Positions 1 through 12,040 of a stretch of 64,000 bases of DNA are shown here, in pieces. This stretch comes from Pogostemon cablin (taxonomy: Eukaryota > Streptophyta > Magnoliopsida > Lamiales > Lamiaceae), in the NCBI GenBank assembly GCA_023678885.1, contig CM042994.1:23283073-23347072 (forward strand). Direction: 5' to 3'. The translations under genes were made by a program, and so were the position numbers. Numbering within the stretch: the stretch's first letter is position 1; each line of letters starts with the position of its first letter. The notes below the pieces were generated by a model. That model saw nothing but the letters and a program-made list of their open reading frames with translations, did not search any database and was not told the origin of the DNA.

Positions 1-1281
1 CATTTACAATATCAACATCAACATTTAATAACAATCAAGTAACAACTTAATTTCAATTCACACAAATCCACTTCTGAAATAACAACTTCACCTCAATCAC
101 ATAGATCCTTTTATAAAATAACCACTTCACCTTGGATCACACGGATCTCTTTTTGGAATAACAACTTAATCTTGGATCCCACAGATCCTTATAACCAATA
201 TCTTCTCAAGTCATACAAATATATTTTCAACAGTTTCCAATCACACAGATCTATATAGGACAATGATATTATTTCAAATCACATAGATACACAACTTGTA
301 TCACAAAATTATCACAAATAATTTACAAATAATAGTGTTGAATATGAACCCTACTTTCTCCAAATCACATAAATCCACAGCTTGTATAACTAATTAATCT
401 CAAATAATTCATATCGTAATTAAACTAATTACAAATAATCCAAAACATAATTGTCACATATTGATCACAAATAATTCACAAACAATATGTTTATGCATTG
501 TAGTTGGATTTCTACTTACCTGGACTCCGACAGTAATATCACCCTCGTGAAGAACTGTAATTAATTCGCTCCGACACGCACGTTCCGGCGCGCTCCCTCT
601 TCTCCCTTCTTCCTCTCTCTCCTCTCCTCTCCTCTACTCTTCTCTCCTCTCTCTCTCTCTTCCTTTCTTCCTCTCTTTCTCCTTCCCTCTCTCTCTCTTT
701 TTTTTTCGCTCGCAGTTTTTCTGATGTTGATTGTCGATTACCTCTTGAGGGTAATATATGATGGTGGGTTGAAGTCGTCTTTGACTATCCCACCACCACA
801 ACCTATTCTATTAATAGTAATTATTATTATTAATATTATTATAATATTATTAATAATAATAATTACTATTAATAGTAAGTATTATATTATTATTATTATT
901 CATTACGAATATACGTGTAATACTTAATAGCTAAGATATAATACATACGTGTATATTTTTCTACCCACTAATATTTTTACGAGAACACGTGTGATACTTA
1001 ATAATTAAGAAATAATATATTTATTCACATGAAATAATTTACTCATATATCCAAATTAATTCACGTAAATATTTATGTACACATATATTCACATATTATC
1101 ACCATTTTATCAAGGATGTTTCAATTAAAATGTAAAGATAAATAAAATGTAAAATCAATTATCACATAATTATCATATTATTATCACATAATTGCAACAT
1201 AATTATCATATAATTATAAAATGCACATAACACAAATTAAATTATATTGACACATGAGTAGTGAGAAGCTCGGGTATCACA
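1..1281 (-). repeat. 3' LTR of the Ty3/Gypsy element (partial)
   Basis: Position 1 aligns with 6774 in the right LTR and the repeat ends in gggtatcaca at 1281, as the right LTR does at 8021. The two copies differ mainly by microsatellite length: a CT-rich tract (about 588-715) and an ATT/TAA tract (about 800-905). Short open frames here are low-complexity artefacts. Confidence 0.93.
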
Positions 1282-1294
1282 TCCTCCCCACCTT
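1282..1294 (-). other. Polypurine tract of the Ty3/Gypsy element
   Basis: On the minus strand the bases AAGGTGGGGAGGA abut the TGTGATACCC start of the 3' LTR. This is the expected plus-strand primer site of a Gypsy element. Confidence 0.85.
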
Positions 1295-1320
1295 ATTAAA
1301 ATTTCGTCCTCGAAATTTAC

Positions 1321-3006
1321 TTACCTGAAGAGGTCTGGATATTTAGTCATCATCTCATCTTCTCTTTCTCAAGTAGCCTCCTCAACTAGTTGGTTTCTCC
1401 ATAATACCTTTACTAATGGTATTTCTTTATTTCGGAGCTTCTTCACTTCTCGCCACAAGATCTCAACTGGTACTTCCTCATAACTCAAATCTTCTTTCAA
1501 CTCAACTGGTTCCTGCCTGAGAACATGAGATGGATTTGGAACATACTTCCTCAACACAGACATATGAAACACGTCATGTACTCTAGACATCGATGCTGGT
1601 AACTCCAACTTATAGGCAACGCTGCCAACTCTCTCAATGATAGTGAACGGACCAACATATCTTGGACTGAGCTTCCCTTTCTTTCCAAACCGCATTATCC
1701 CCTTCATTGGAGATACTTTCAAGAATACCTGATCACCCACTTCAAATTCTAACTCTCTTCTCCGTTTGTCTGCATAATTCTTTTACCGATCCTGAGTGAC
1801 TTTCATCTTATCTAGTATACGGGTAATAACTTCTGACATTTGACGAATCAAGTCTGGACCCAAAAGTTTTCTTTCTCCAACTTCATCCCAATATACTGGA
1901 GATCTACACTTTCTCCCGTACAATGCTTCATATGGAGCCATCCCGATAGTAGACTGATAACTATTGTTGTACGAGTACTCTATCAAAGGCAAAATTTTAC
2001 TCCACTGACCTTGAAAATCCAACACACACGCTCTAAGCATATCCTCCAAGATTTGTATTGTACGCTCTGATTGACCATCTGTCTGTGGATGGAATGTTGT
2101 GCTGAAAGATAACTGTGTCCCCAACGCCTTATGTAAACTCTTCCAGAAAGCAGACAAGAATCTCGTATTTTTGTCTGACACAATGGTAAGTGGTACTCCA
2201 TGGAGTCTAACAATCTCTTGTATATATAGTTGGGCATAACGATCCATGGAATACGTAGAGCTAATAGGAAAAAAATGAGCTGACTTAGTTAATCGATCCA
2301 CGATGCCCCAAATGGCTTCGTGACCTTTCACTGTCTTCGGTAGCCCGATAACGAAATCCATAGTAATGTTCTCCCACTTCCACTCTGGAATAAATAGAGG
2401 CTGCAAGGTTCCTGCTGGTCTCTGATGCTCGGCTTTGACTTGCTGACAAATCAAACATTGCTTCACATATCGAGCAACGTCTCTCTTCATCCCTGGCCAC
2501 CAATAATGTGACTTCAAATCTCTATACATCTTAGTAGCTCCTGGATGTACAGAGTACGGTGTTGAATGAGTTTCTGCCATCACTTCTTTCCTAATGTCAT
2601 CCACTTCAGGTAGACATAATCGACCTCCATAACGAATCACGCTATCATCTCCTAATTGGAAGTCAGAAGACTTTCTAGAGCTGATATCATTCTTTATCTT
2701 GCCAAACAACTTATCCTCCTGTTGGTCCTGTCGAATCTTATCCATCAAAGTTGGTCGAAGTGTCAGAGCTGCCATCCTTACTTCAAACGATCCTTCCTGA
2801 ATGATCTCCACACCCATCCTTTGCAAATCAAGCAACTCTGGTTTTTGATCTATGGTCATAGCAGCTACACTCTGTATTATCTTTCGGCTCAATGCATCAT
2901 CAACCGCATTGGCTTTTCCCAGATGATAATTGATAACACAGTCGTAATCCTTCACCAATTCCAACCATCTTCTTTGCCTCATATTCAACTTTTTCTGAGT
3001 GAAAAA
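1321..3006 (-). pseudogene. Ty3/Gypsy integrase with chromodomain-like tail (broken)
   Basis: Reading down from about 3006, the frame carries the end of RNase H, then a zinc-binding HHCC region with a CLICQ motif (about 2440-2480), then the catalytic core. Two catalytic Asp (in TMDFV and VSDKN) and the catalytic Glu (in GQSERT) are all present. The C-terminal part (about 1369-1740) holds a GPFTII-like GPY/F motif, an HMSVLRKY motif and a chromodomain-like segment around EEATxERED. Stops interrupt at 1783-1785 (TAA, just after the core) and at 1369-1371 (TGA, where the family has Trp). The natural end is the TAA at 1321-1323. Known role: joining element cDNA to the chromosome, with the tail guiding target choice. 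This copy cannot make a full enzyme. Confidence 0.92.
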
Positions 3007-4113
3007 TTACTTCAAACTCTTATGATCAGTATAGATTTCACAATGTTCCCTATACAGATAATGCCTCCAAATCTTGAGTGCAAACACCACTGCGTTTAAT
3101 TCTAAATCATGAGTTGGGTAATTCATCTCATACTCCCTTAACTGTCTGGAAGCATATGCTATCACTTTCCCATTTTGCATCAATACACACCCAAGACCAT
3201 TCTTTGAAGCATCACTATAAACCTTGAAGTTTCCTTTCTCCGTAAGAATAGTTAAGATAGGTGCTGATGTCAACCGTCTCTTCAATTCTTGGAAACTTTG
3301 TTCACATGTCTCCGTCCATGCGAACTTCGCATTCTTCCTGGTCAACTGTGTTAATGGTGAATCAATCTTAGTAAATCCTTCAACAAACCTTCGATAATAT
3401 CCCGTCAATCTAAGAAAGCTATGAACCTCGGTGGGATTTGAGGGTTGTGGTCAATCATGGATTGCTTTTACTTTACCTGGATCCACTGAAATTCCTTCTC
3501 CCGATACCACGTGTCCCAAGAAAATAACTCGGTCTAACCAAAACTCACACTTCTTGAACTTCGCATACAACTGCCTCTCCTTCAGAATCTCTAACACCTT
3601 TTTCAAGTGTAGAGCATGATCATTCTTATTCTTAGAGTAAATTAGAATATCATCGATAAACACAATTACAAATTTATCGAGAAATTCCTGAAATACTCTA
3701 TTCATCAAATCCATAAATGCTGCAGGAGTATTTGTTAATCCAAACGGCATCACTAAGAACTCATAGTGCCCGTACCTTGTACTGAATGCAGTATTTGGAA
3801 TATCCTCCTTCTTTATTTTCAGCTGATGATACCCCGACCGCAAATCAATCTTCGAAAAGATACCTGCACCCTGTAGCTGATCAAACAGATCATCAATGTG
3901 AGGCAATGGATATTTATTCTTCACCGTAACTTTGTTGAGATTCCGATAATCGATGCACATCCTCAATGTGTCATCCTTCTTTCGAACAAACAGAACTGGT
4001 GCTCCCCAAGGTGAGAAATTAGGTTGGATGAATCCTTTGTCTAGCAATTCTTGTAACTGTATCTTCAATTCCTTCAGTTCAGCTGGTGCCATTCTGTATG
4101 GCGCTTTCGATAT
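3007..4113 (-). pseudogene. Ty3/Gypsy reverse transcriptase-RNase H (broken)
   Basis: The frame below 4092 has the RT core in order: [12 protein letters not shown], the MCIDYRNLN region, [18 protein letters not shown] and the catalytic FIDD box near 3640-3665. The FIDD box is followed by the GHVVS thumb region. RNase H follows, with [10 protein letters not shown] (about 3190-3230) and TDHKSL near 3010. Two stops break it: TGA at 3451-3453 between RT and RNase H, at a conserved Trp site, and TAA at 3007-3009. A one-base loss near 4113-4118 puts RT out of frame with protease. Catalytic residues themselves are intact, so the damage is mostly nonsense and frameshift. Confidence 0.93.
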
Positions 4114-4789
4114 AGGGTCGTTTCTGGTTGTAGCTTAATAACAAACTCTATTTCTCGGTATGGTGGCAAACTTGGAAGATCATCTGGAAATACCTCCAGA
4201 TATTCCCGAACTACTGGTACATCACCGAGAACTGGAAATTGCTGCCCCTCAACATTCATTACACTCACCAGATATCCATCACAACCACTTTCCAACAACC
4301 ATTGTGCTTTTGCTGCTGATATCATCGGAAATCTAAAATTCTTCTTGATCCTAACAAAAGTGAACGATTCTCCTTTCACTGGCTGAAAAGTGATACTCTT
4401 CTTCTGACAATCTATTGTAACACTGTATTTTGACAGTCAATACATGCCCAATATGATATCATAATCATTCATACTTAACACAATCAAATTAGCGAGGAGT
4501 CGTCTTCCTTCAATAGGAATAACACAACCTCGAAGAAGTAGATTAGTTTGCTTTGACTCACCAGAAGGTATCATCACCTCATAATTAGCTTCTATCAAGT
4601 TAGGTGTTCCACCCAACTTCCTCACATACTCAGTGGATACAAATGAATGTGTTGCTCCAGAATCAAATAGAACATATGTAGAAGTGCCAAAAATAGAAAA
4701 CTTACCCGTGACAACTGAGGGATTCGCATCAGCCTCCTCCCGCGTCAAAGTATACACCCTTGCTGGAGTTCTTCCTTGCTGTGTCTGCT
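4114..4789 (-). pseudogene. Ty3/Gypsy aspartic protease and linker (broken)
   Basis: The catalytic motif FDSGATHSFVS lies at about 4640-4667. The frame continues to an ILGM motif, where a TGA (4437-4439) stands in place of the Trp usually found in this G-M-D-W-L region. A linker with EYLEVFPDDLPSLPP, typical just before Gypsy RT, follows down to the frameshift near 4115. The enzyme normally cuts the polyprotein; this copy ends before the flap-side residues join RT. Confidence 0.88.
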
Positions 4790-5834
4790 TTCCTTTCTTA
4801 GGACAAGTAGTAGTCACATGTTCTTTCTCCCCGCATGTGTAACACGTTCTCGGAGGAATTTGACACTCCCCACCATGCGATTTAAGATAATTAGGACATA
4901 TAGGTAGTGACGGCGCCGGTGGCACCTTACCCTGATCGAATTTGGGATGCTTGTTGGGTTCTCCTTGTCTCTGTCCTTGCTCCACTCGAATATTAGGTTT
5001 CGGCCTCTGAAATGGCATCAGTCTTTTATTATCTCTCCCAAACTGCTGCACTGGTTTCTGCTGAAATTAACGTCTGATAGCCTGCGCTTGTCTGATCCTC
5101 ATCTCCGCTTGCTCAGCAATTTGGGCCCTTTCTGCAACTTGTGAGTATGTTGCTCCATGTAGTCCCGCCATACTCACATCTCTGTAAAGTTCAGGCCTTA
5201 AGCCTTCCACAAATCTCTCAACTTTCAATGCCTCCGTACCCACCATGTGTTCGGCAAACCTTGACAACTGCTCAAATTTTCGAAAGTAATTTGTAACTGA
5301 CATGCCACCCTGCCTCAATTGTATGAACTCGTTCATCTTCATGGCTCTCACTGGTGTCGTAAAGTACTTGTTTCTGAAAAGCTCCTTAAACATTTCTCAT
5401 GTCATAGTCGTGACATTCTCGATACTTTTAATCGTATCCCACCAGTGGCCTGCACTTCCCCGTAACATGAAAGAAGCACACAACACTCTATCCCCATCTG
5501 GAATTCTATTGTATTGAAACATGTTTTCCACCTTGTGTAATCAATCCTCTGCATCTGTGGGGTTTGCTGCATCCTCAAATATTGGAGGGCTCAGCTTTCG
5601 AAACCTCTCACAAACCATTTCCACACGTTCTACTTGACGTCTATCTTGATTTGCATTACCCTCTGGTTGTCCACCCATATCTCTTTGATGAATCAGTTGT
5701 TGTATCTGTTGGGACTGGCGCTCTACCAGTTCCATCAGTCGAGTAACAACCACATCACGATTATTCCCTTCAGGAGGTGCTGCTTGTTCAGCAGTCCTAT
5801 CCCCTTCAGAACTTTCACTTGTAGCCCTTACCAT
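4790..5834 (-). pseudogene. Ty3/Gypsy gag (broken)
   Basis: The frame opens with ATG at 5834, has a Gln-rich coiled stretch, then the Retrotrans_gag core (FRNKYFTTPVRAMK, VERFVEGLRPELY). It ends with a CCHC zinc knuckle C-x2-C-x4-H-x4-C (about 4815-4855). Stops occur at 5541-5543 (TGA) and 5397-5399 (TGA), both where relatives have Trp, and at 5067-5069 (TAA). Gag forms the particle and the knuckle binds RNA. Only fragments could be translated. Confidence 0.88.
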
Positions 5835-5980
5835 TTTGTCTACTAACTATGCTTCCTACACCACATGGCCAATATAATTTATAAGACACATAATAATACA
5901 GAATGAAAATAACACTTACACGCAAGGCTGTGCTCCAAGGATTGAGCTCATGTACATAGATAGTCTGCAAGACCCAAACC

Positions 5981-5994
5981 TGGCTCTGATATCA
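5981..5994 (-). other. tRNA-iMet-type primer binding site
   Basis: The minus strand reads GTGATATCAGAGCCA three bases inside the 5' LTR, close to the usual TGGTATCAGAGC that pairs with initiator Met tRNA. One or two changes are visible. Confidence 0.8.
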
Positions 5995-5997
5995 CTC

Positions 5998-8021
5998 TGA
6001 CACGACCCACCTTACACAACTTATAATTCAAATACTATTTAACATAAACATCTTCATTATAAAAACCTGCGTATAAATTTTTTTTTCACATAATATGTTT
6101 ATAACCAACACCATCACACCAGTTCAACATACGTAACTGGTTTCTGACACCACCTCAATCCAGACAAACTCGTGATAATACTTATTATATTACATAACAG
6201 AATATCAGCGGAAACAAAATAAACACACGGCCTAGCCCAACAGGTCATCATCTATGTACATCCACTCAAAACTCTATAGGAGCTCCACAGCTTGCACAGT
6301 CACATCACAAACTCAATCATCAACAGACTCACCTACAATGCATAAACTAGTGAGACAAAAATCTTAATAAGTAGAAATCATGTATGTTAGTGCATGAAAT
6401 GCATTTAGTTCTCTATCGGCTATTTCCTAATCTTTCTAGTTGATCTATTTTATTTTGAAAATTGTTCAGTGGCGGGATCCCCACGACACACTTATGATAT
6501 GCACCCCAAATGAGCTCAATAGACACACTTAGTGTCAGATCGATTCCGATCCCTGAATATAATACCAAGAATGACATTTCCGAACCCTGGCAGAGTGTTG
6601 AGGACGATTTTTTCGAACCCCTAATAAAGTGTCTGGAACGATTTTTTCGAACCCTGACAGAAATGCATATATAGTGGCCGCACACACCATTAGTATCTTA
6701 TTAATTTTGAGGAAAACACTTTTCATGTTTATGCATGGTATGCACCCAGAACAATTAAATGTGCATCATAAACCATTTACAATATTAATATCAACATTTA
6801 ATAACAATCAAGTAACAACTTAATTTCAATTCACACAAATCCACTTCTGAAATAACAACTTCACCTCAATCACATAGATCCCTTTATAAAATAATCAGTT
6901 CACCTTGGATCACACAGATCTCTTTTGGAATAACAACTTAATCTTGGATCCCACAAATCCTTATAACTAATATCTTCTCAAGTCATACAAATATATTTTC
7001 AATAGTTTCCAATCACACAGATCTATATAGGACAATGATATTATTTCAAATCACATAGATCCACAACTTATATCACAAAATTATCACAAATAATTTACAA
7101 ATAATAGTGTTGAATATGAACCCTACTTTCTCCAAATCACATAAATCCACAGCTTGTATAACTAATTAATCTCAAATAATTCATATCGTAATTAAACTAA
7201 TTACAAATAATCCACAACATAATTATCACATATTGATCAGAAATAATTCACAAACAACATATTTATGCATTGTAGTTGGACTTCTACTTACCTGGACTCC
7301 GACAGTAATATCACCCTCGTGAAGAACTGTAATTAATTCGCTCCGACACGCACGTTCCGGCGCGCTCCCTCTTCTCCCTTCTTCCTCTCTCTCTCCTCTC
7401 CTCTCCTCTCCTCTCTCTCCCTCTTCCTTTCTTCCTCTCTTTCTCCTTTCCCTCTCTCTCTCTTTTTTTTTTTGGCTCACAGTTTTTCTGATGTTGATTG
7501 CCGATTACCTCTTAAGGGTAATATATGATGGTGGGTTGAAGTCGTCTTTGACTATCCCACCGCCACAACCTATTCTATTAATAATTATTATTATTATTAT
7601 TATACTTACTATTAATAGTAAGTACTATATTATTATTATTCATTACGAATATATGAGCAATACTTAATAGCTAAGATATAATACATACGTATACATTTTT
7701 CTACCCACTATTATTCTTACGAGAACACGTGTGATACTTAATAATTAAGAAATAATATATTTATTCACATGAAATAATTTACTCATATATCCAAATTAAT
7801 GCACGTAAATATTTATGTACACATATATTCACATATTATCACCATTTTATCAAGGATGTCTCAATTAAAATATAAAGATAAATAAAATGTAAAATCAATT
7901 GTCACATAATTATCATATTATTATCACATAATTGCCACATAATTATCATATAATTATAAAATGCACATAACACAAATTAAATTATATTGACACATGAGTA
8001 GTGAGAAGCTCGGGTATCACA
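5998..8021 (-). repeat. 5' LTR of the Ty3/Gypsy element (complete, about 2024 bp)
   Basis: It starts TGACACGACC and ends GGGTATCACA on the plus strand, so the ends have the TG...CA form. It includes a CT-rich microsatellite (about 7369-7470) and an AT-rich trinucleotide tract (about 7575-7640). It is shorter than the left copy over the shared part by about 33 bp. Confidence 0.93.
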
Positions 8022-8026
8022 CATAT

Positions 8027-9125
8027 GCTGATGTCTACCTTATATCATTTTCGAGAATCCATTTTCTTCATTTTAGGGCAGGTGATATTTTTTCGTAATT
8101 AACGTTAACTTCCAATTGCGGCGGTGGAGATGTTGGGTGGAATTTGGAAACCTTGGATTAAAGGTATTTCTTTTTGTTGATTTATTTTTTAATTATAATT
8201 TAATTAGGTGGAATCTTTTGATTATTTACTTATTTGTTTTTTATTTTTATTAATATTATATTTTATATATGAAGTGTATCGATATTTATTTGTTGAATAT
8301 TTTACAAGCTTTCTGATCTGTACCAGTTCTTTTTTTATTTGTCAAACATAAAGAAAAATATAATTGCAGATCATGTGTTCTTTAGATAACTTTTACTGCT
8401 TTTTATGGTTGAAGCCAATATATTTTATTGATGGTCTTACCAACACCTCATATTACTGATTTTTCTACTAAGAAATTAACACTCCACTCCACGACTTCTT
8501 CCCACTACCAAACTTCTTCTCAAAGTCTGCTGGAGTTTTTGGCTTTGTACAGAGCATTTTTCAAATTGCCCAATTGACTAGCGCTCACATTGTTATATTT
8601 TTATAAAGAGATTAAATTCTATCTAAGTTTTTTCTTCTGCCAGAAATTTTTTCCTTTGTCAAATGCCAAATCTTATAAAAATCTAAGTGACTGGTTGAGA
8701 ACAGGCTCTTGTTTCTTATGCTAAACTCGGTGTAGATATAATTTTGTTCAAATTTTTAAAGTTGATTAAAAATATCAAAAATGAATTCTATTACTAGGTG
8801 GTCATTATCTTTTGCACTTAAGATTTAATAAATCCATATATAAACAAGGTGTGTGTTAAATGAGGTATTAGCTAGCCAGGCCATATAAAAGTACAATTAT
8901 TTTAAGAGGGTTGCAACTTGGTACACCTTTTTGCGTTTATTTAAAAAACTAATAATAATAAATAATAAAAACCTTATTTAGAAGACTTGATTAACAATAA
9001 TAATAATATTTTTTGTACATAATAATAGTAATATACTACAAAGCAACTTTCCATTTTACTAAAGAGTAATCTCCTTTTATCATAAAATCGATTCCATGCT
9101 AATTATTCTTTTCTTAAATTAATAC
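8027..9125. other. Intergenic, no gene seen
   Basis: The stretch is AT-rich with no open frame of note. An ATG-led 33-base segment at 8131-8163 followed by GT looks a little like a first exon, but no following exon was found. Confidence 0.6.
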
Positions 9126-9127
9126 TA

Positions 9128-9403
9128 CTCCCTCCGTCCCATAAAATTTTTCACACTTTCCTTGTTTGTTCCACAAAACCTTTCACACCCCAAAAAAGGA
9201 AACATCACTTTATCTAACAACCTCAAAAGTTACTTTAATTTCAAATTTGTCACTCCTTTTTCACACACATAGAATTACTTTATATTTTTTTATTACCTAA
9301 AAATAGTACAATACTCTTCAAAATAATAAAGTAAGTCAAAAGTGTACATTTTTTTAAACAACGTGGAACAGTAAATATGAAAAGTTTTTCAGGACGGAGG
9401 AAA
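9128..9403. mobile_element. Stowaway-type MITE
   Basis: The left end CTCCCTCCGTCCC and the right end GGACGGAGGAAA are inverted, and the similarity continues inward (ATAAAATTTTTCACA against TGAAAAGTTTTT). TA dinucleotides flank both sides (9126-9127, 9404-9405). Size (276 bp), termini and TA duplication fit Tc1/mariner-derived Stowaway elements. No coding capacity. Confidence 0.88.
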
Positions 9404-9405
9404 TA

Positions 9406-9927
9406 TTACTTATGTGCTAAGTGACCTTTGGAGAAATTGAACATTTCAAAATAGTTGTTACATCACAACTTTCTTCACACATACCAAATTCATTTTCTTC
9501 TTCTTCTCTTAAATATTATGAGCATGACCAAGACTTGTAACTTTAATTATCACTGCTTTATGTTCTAGTTATTCTGTTCATATTAAGTGGCAAACAAAAT
9601 GCGTAGGGCCCATTGGTAGCTACTTGTAGTATTTGTAAAGATGTATTTGAGGATTGTATTGTATGTATAAAGGGCTTCTATATAGAGACGGTAAAATAAC
9701 TTTTACAAGCAATGTATCGCATAGAAACCGTGTGGTTCATGGTCACTTTAGTAATTTATGACTTACTTTATATCAATGATTTATTTCACATTTTAGTTTG
9801 TAGGTATATTATTTCCACGAGAGTATGTCTCAAAATCATTTTATACTTTTTAAAATAGTTATTATTTTTACTATAAAATATTGTTATTATTTTTCATTTA
9901 CATTATAAATTGTTTATGAAATTGCAT
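9406..9927. other. Intergenic, no gene seen
   Basis: AT-rich DNA with no supported gene or repeat. Confidence 0.6.
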
Positions 9928-9936
9928 TATCAATTT

Positions 9937-10103
9937 GAGTGATGATCCTATGCACCCGGGCGCACGGAGCACATTCCGTGCGCCTTTGCAATTTAGGCCC
10001 CTAGCAATATATATGTTTAAATAGGATTGGAGGGGAAAGGGTTGTGTTCACACGGGGACACGGAGTATTCCTCCATGTCCCTGGGGGCGCAGGAGCTTTT
10101 GCC
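9937..10103. mobile_element. Hairpin-ended MITE with 9-bp target duplication
   Basis: An exact 9-bp direct repeat, TATCAATTT, flanks 167 bp (9928-9936 and 10104-10112). The outer ends are loosely inverted (CCTATGCACCC against CTCCTGCGCCC). Each end also holds a hairpin: 9959-9984 (GGCGCACGGA, 6-base loop, TCCGTGCGCC, perfect 10-bp arms) and about 10057-10082 (GGGACACGGAG against CTCCATGTCCC). The 9-bp duplication suggests Mutator-like mobilisation. The element at 26194-26586 is a relative. Confidence 0.78.
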
Positions 10104-10112
10104 TATCAATTT

Positions 10113-11068
10113 TCATCCATTTGGACTTACATGAGACGGTTCCATACAAGTTTTTGTCTATCCCTAAAGTTTAATTTTTATTATTTAGATTTAATATTAA
10201 TTTTAAATATATAATTATAATTTCATTAAATTGTAATATTAACATTCATGATTCATAGTTTATTTTATTCCCTTTGGTTAGGATTTACCCTACAATACAT
10301 GCTATTTTGACTAATATAGAAAAAAAATAGGTTTTAGTGAAGAAACTTGCTATATATACTGCAAGTTTTCGGTTTTTATACATGTAATCATGTATACGAG
10401 TGCTCAGAGCATATATACTAGCTTTTTTAGTGGATCATGTATAAAAAATTTTGTGCGAGTAAGGACACCCCTAAATTAATCCAAGATAGAGGGCATGACC
10501 GCACGAGGTGTTTAATACTCTTTTAAGTGTAAAATTTAATGTGTCCAGTGTTCTTCTTTTTTTTTTCTCCATGTCTCACTTATACAACAAAATTACAAAA
10601 TCAATGTGATAGGGATTAAAGTATTTTAATCACCAAAACATTACCCACTACTCTACCAAAAACAAATCATATTTGTCCTTTATCTTATTAATTGCACGGT
10701 CCACCCAATCTCACTTTTATAATAACCCCTTCATTACGTCATATGGCATGCCGTCTATCCATTTGGGTGATTATAGATTCTATATTTAATGCTAATTTTA
10801 GTTATGGTGCTAAAGTACCCATTCATGTTTAATAATTTTCCTTTGTCCGACATTTTAAGGGTAACTTTAAAAATAACTAAAATGACAGAAAAGTTTTAAC
10901 TCGATATTGATACGATATACTACATTTTTAAAAAAGTTATTATCGATAAATATACTTTGAATCAACTTTGACTCAAATATTGAAACTTATACCCAGGATA
11001 TCAACTCATTCGAGTTTGTGTCATATATATAGCATGCCTAGCTACAACCAGCTTAGCTTAACTTTAAC
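10113..11068. other. Intergenic, no gene seen
   Basis: AT-rich DNA without supported coding sequence. A short GAGACGG-containing piece near 10130 recalls the ends of the MITEs near 38 kb but is not delimited. Confidence 0.55.
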
Positions 11069-11172
11069 CTCACCTAAATTCACTCCTCTTCGATCTCTTT
11101 AAAAGAATGAAACTTGTTCATCTCACCTACATTCACTCCTCTTTGATCTCTTTAAAAGAATGAAACTTGTTC
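11069..11172. repeat. Tandem duplication of a 52-bp unit
   Basis: The unit beginning CTCACCTAAATTCACTCCTC is repeated immediately (11069-11120, 11121-11172) with only a few mismatches. Confidence 0.85.
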
Positions 11173-12040
11173 GTACCATGGTTACACAAATTCAATACCT
11201 GCGCAATTGATTTCTGAATTAATCTCTTATAAACTGAGTTTATTGCTCTGCAATTACATCTTCATTAACATATATAGTCATATAGCATGACCTTATCCTC
11301 TAACTTTACAGTTGTATTGCTAGAACTTTATAATCGGTCTGAATTCGAATAGAATCTAGATATATTTGAATCTAATTACAAATATTATATTTATATAATT
11401 AGTTCACACAATTTTAATTGTATATTTGAAAGGTGGAATATCAAAATTTCCGAATAGTGCATCCACTTCACTTGCGTCCTACAAATAACGTGAGTTGGTT
11501 TTAATTTTGGTGACGTGAGATAGAACATAGATATAAGGCGGAGAAAGCATATGGAGTAATGAATAATACTCCATTGCTGCTCTATTATTGAGTTACAACG
11601 TAGGCCACTTTTGTCAATTTATACGACACAAAAAAATCGTGGAACATGAGGTAATGAATTTCACAACGTTCATAATCCTGTTTCTACGAAATTAATCTTA
11701 AAATCAACCAAAAACAATAAAAACTCGTTTACGACATATTCAAATGAGAAGAACGAATTAGTCCCACTTCAATATCATGCCTACTTAAGCAGTTAATTGG
11801 GATACCAAATGCAAAAAGACTGTCCAGTGCTGTTGTGTGTATATGAGAACAAAAACTTGCTTCTTTACATTCAATATCAATTAGAGAGTACTTGTGGATA
11901 AAGATTTTCTTTACAGATCGAGAAACTAGATACAGCCACTGTTCTACGTCCCACCTTATGCGAACTAAATGAAAGCTTCCATGGCTCAAAAGAACGCTTA
12001 AGAAGGTTGTAGCTCATAAATACATGTTGCATTTATCTTC
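11173..12040. other. Intergenic; 3' flank of the CDCA7-like gene
   Basis: No gene seen. The last few hundred bases before 12040 probably hold the 3' untranslated region of the minus-strand gene that ends at 12041. No poly(A) site was assigned. Confidence 0.5.

Larger units (their letters stand above)
1..8021 (-). mobile_element. Ty3/Gypsy chromovirus-type LTR retrotransposon, left end outside window
   Basis: Two direct repeats (1-1281 and 5998-8021) flank 4.7 kb that reads on the minus strand as gag, protease, RT, RNase H, integrase and a chromodomain-like tail. That gene order, with integrase after RNase H, is diagnostic of Ty3/Gypsy. A tRNA-iMet-type primer binding site lies next to the right (5') LTR and a purine tract next to the left (3') LTR, so orientation is secure. 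The coding region has at least eight in-frame stops and one frameshift, so the copy is not autonomous. About 776 bp of the left LTR and the left target duplication lie outside the window; the right flank (8022-8026, catat) is the expected other copy. The tail resembles that of the Tekay/Del group, but the clade is inferred. Confidence 0.95.

Noticed and set aside
724..927. 67-codon open frame
   Set aside because: It is made of ATT/TAA microsatellite inside the LTR and has no protein-like composition.
7226..7480. 84-codon Arg/Glu-rich open frame
   Set aside because: It is the complement of the CT-rich microsatellite in the 5' LTR.
8131..8163. Possible first exon starting MLGGIW followed by GT
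   Set aside because: No second exon, no promoter and no known protein could be tied to it.
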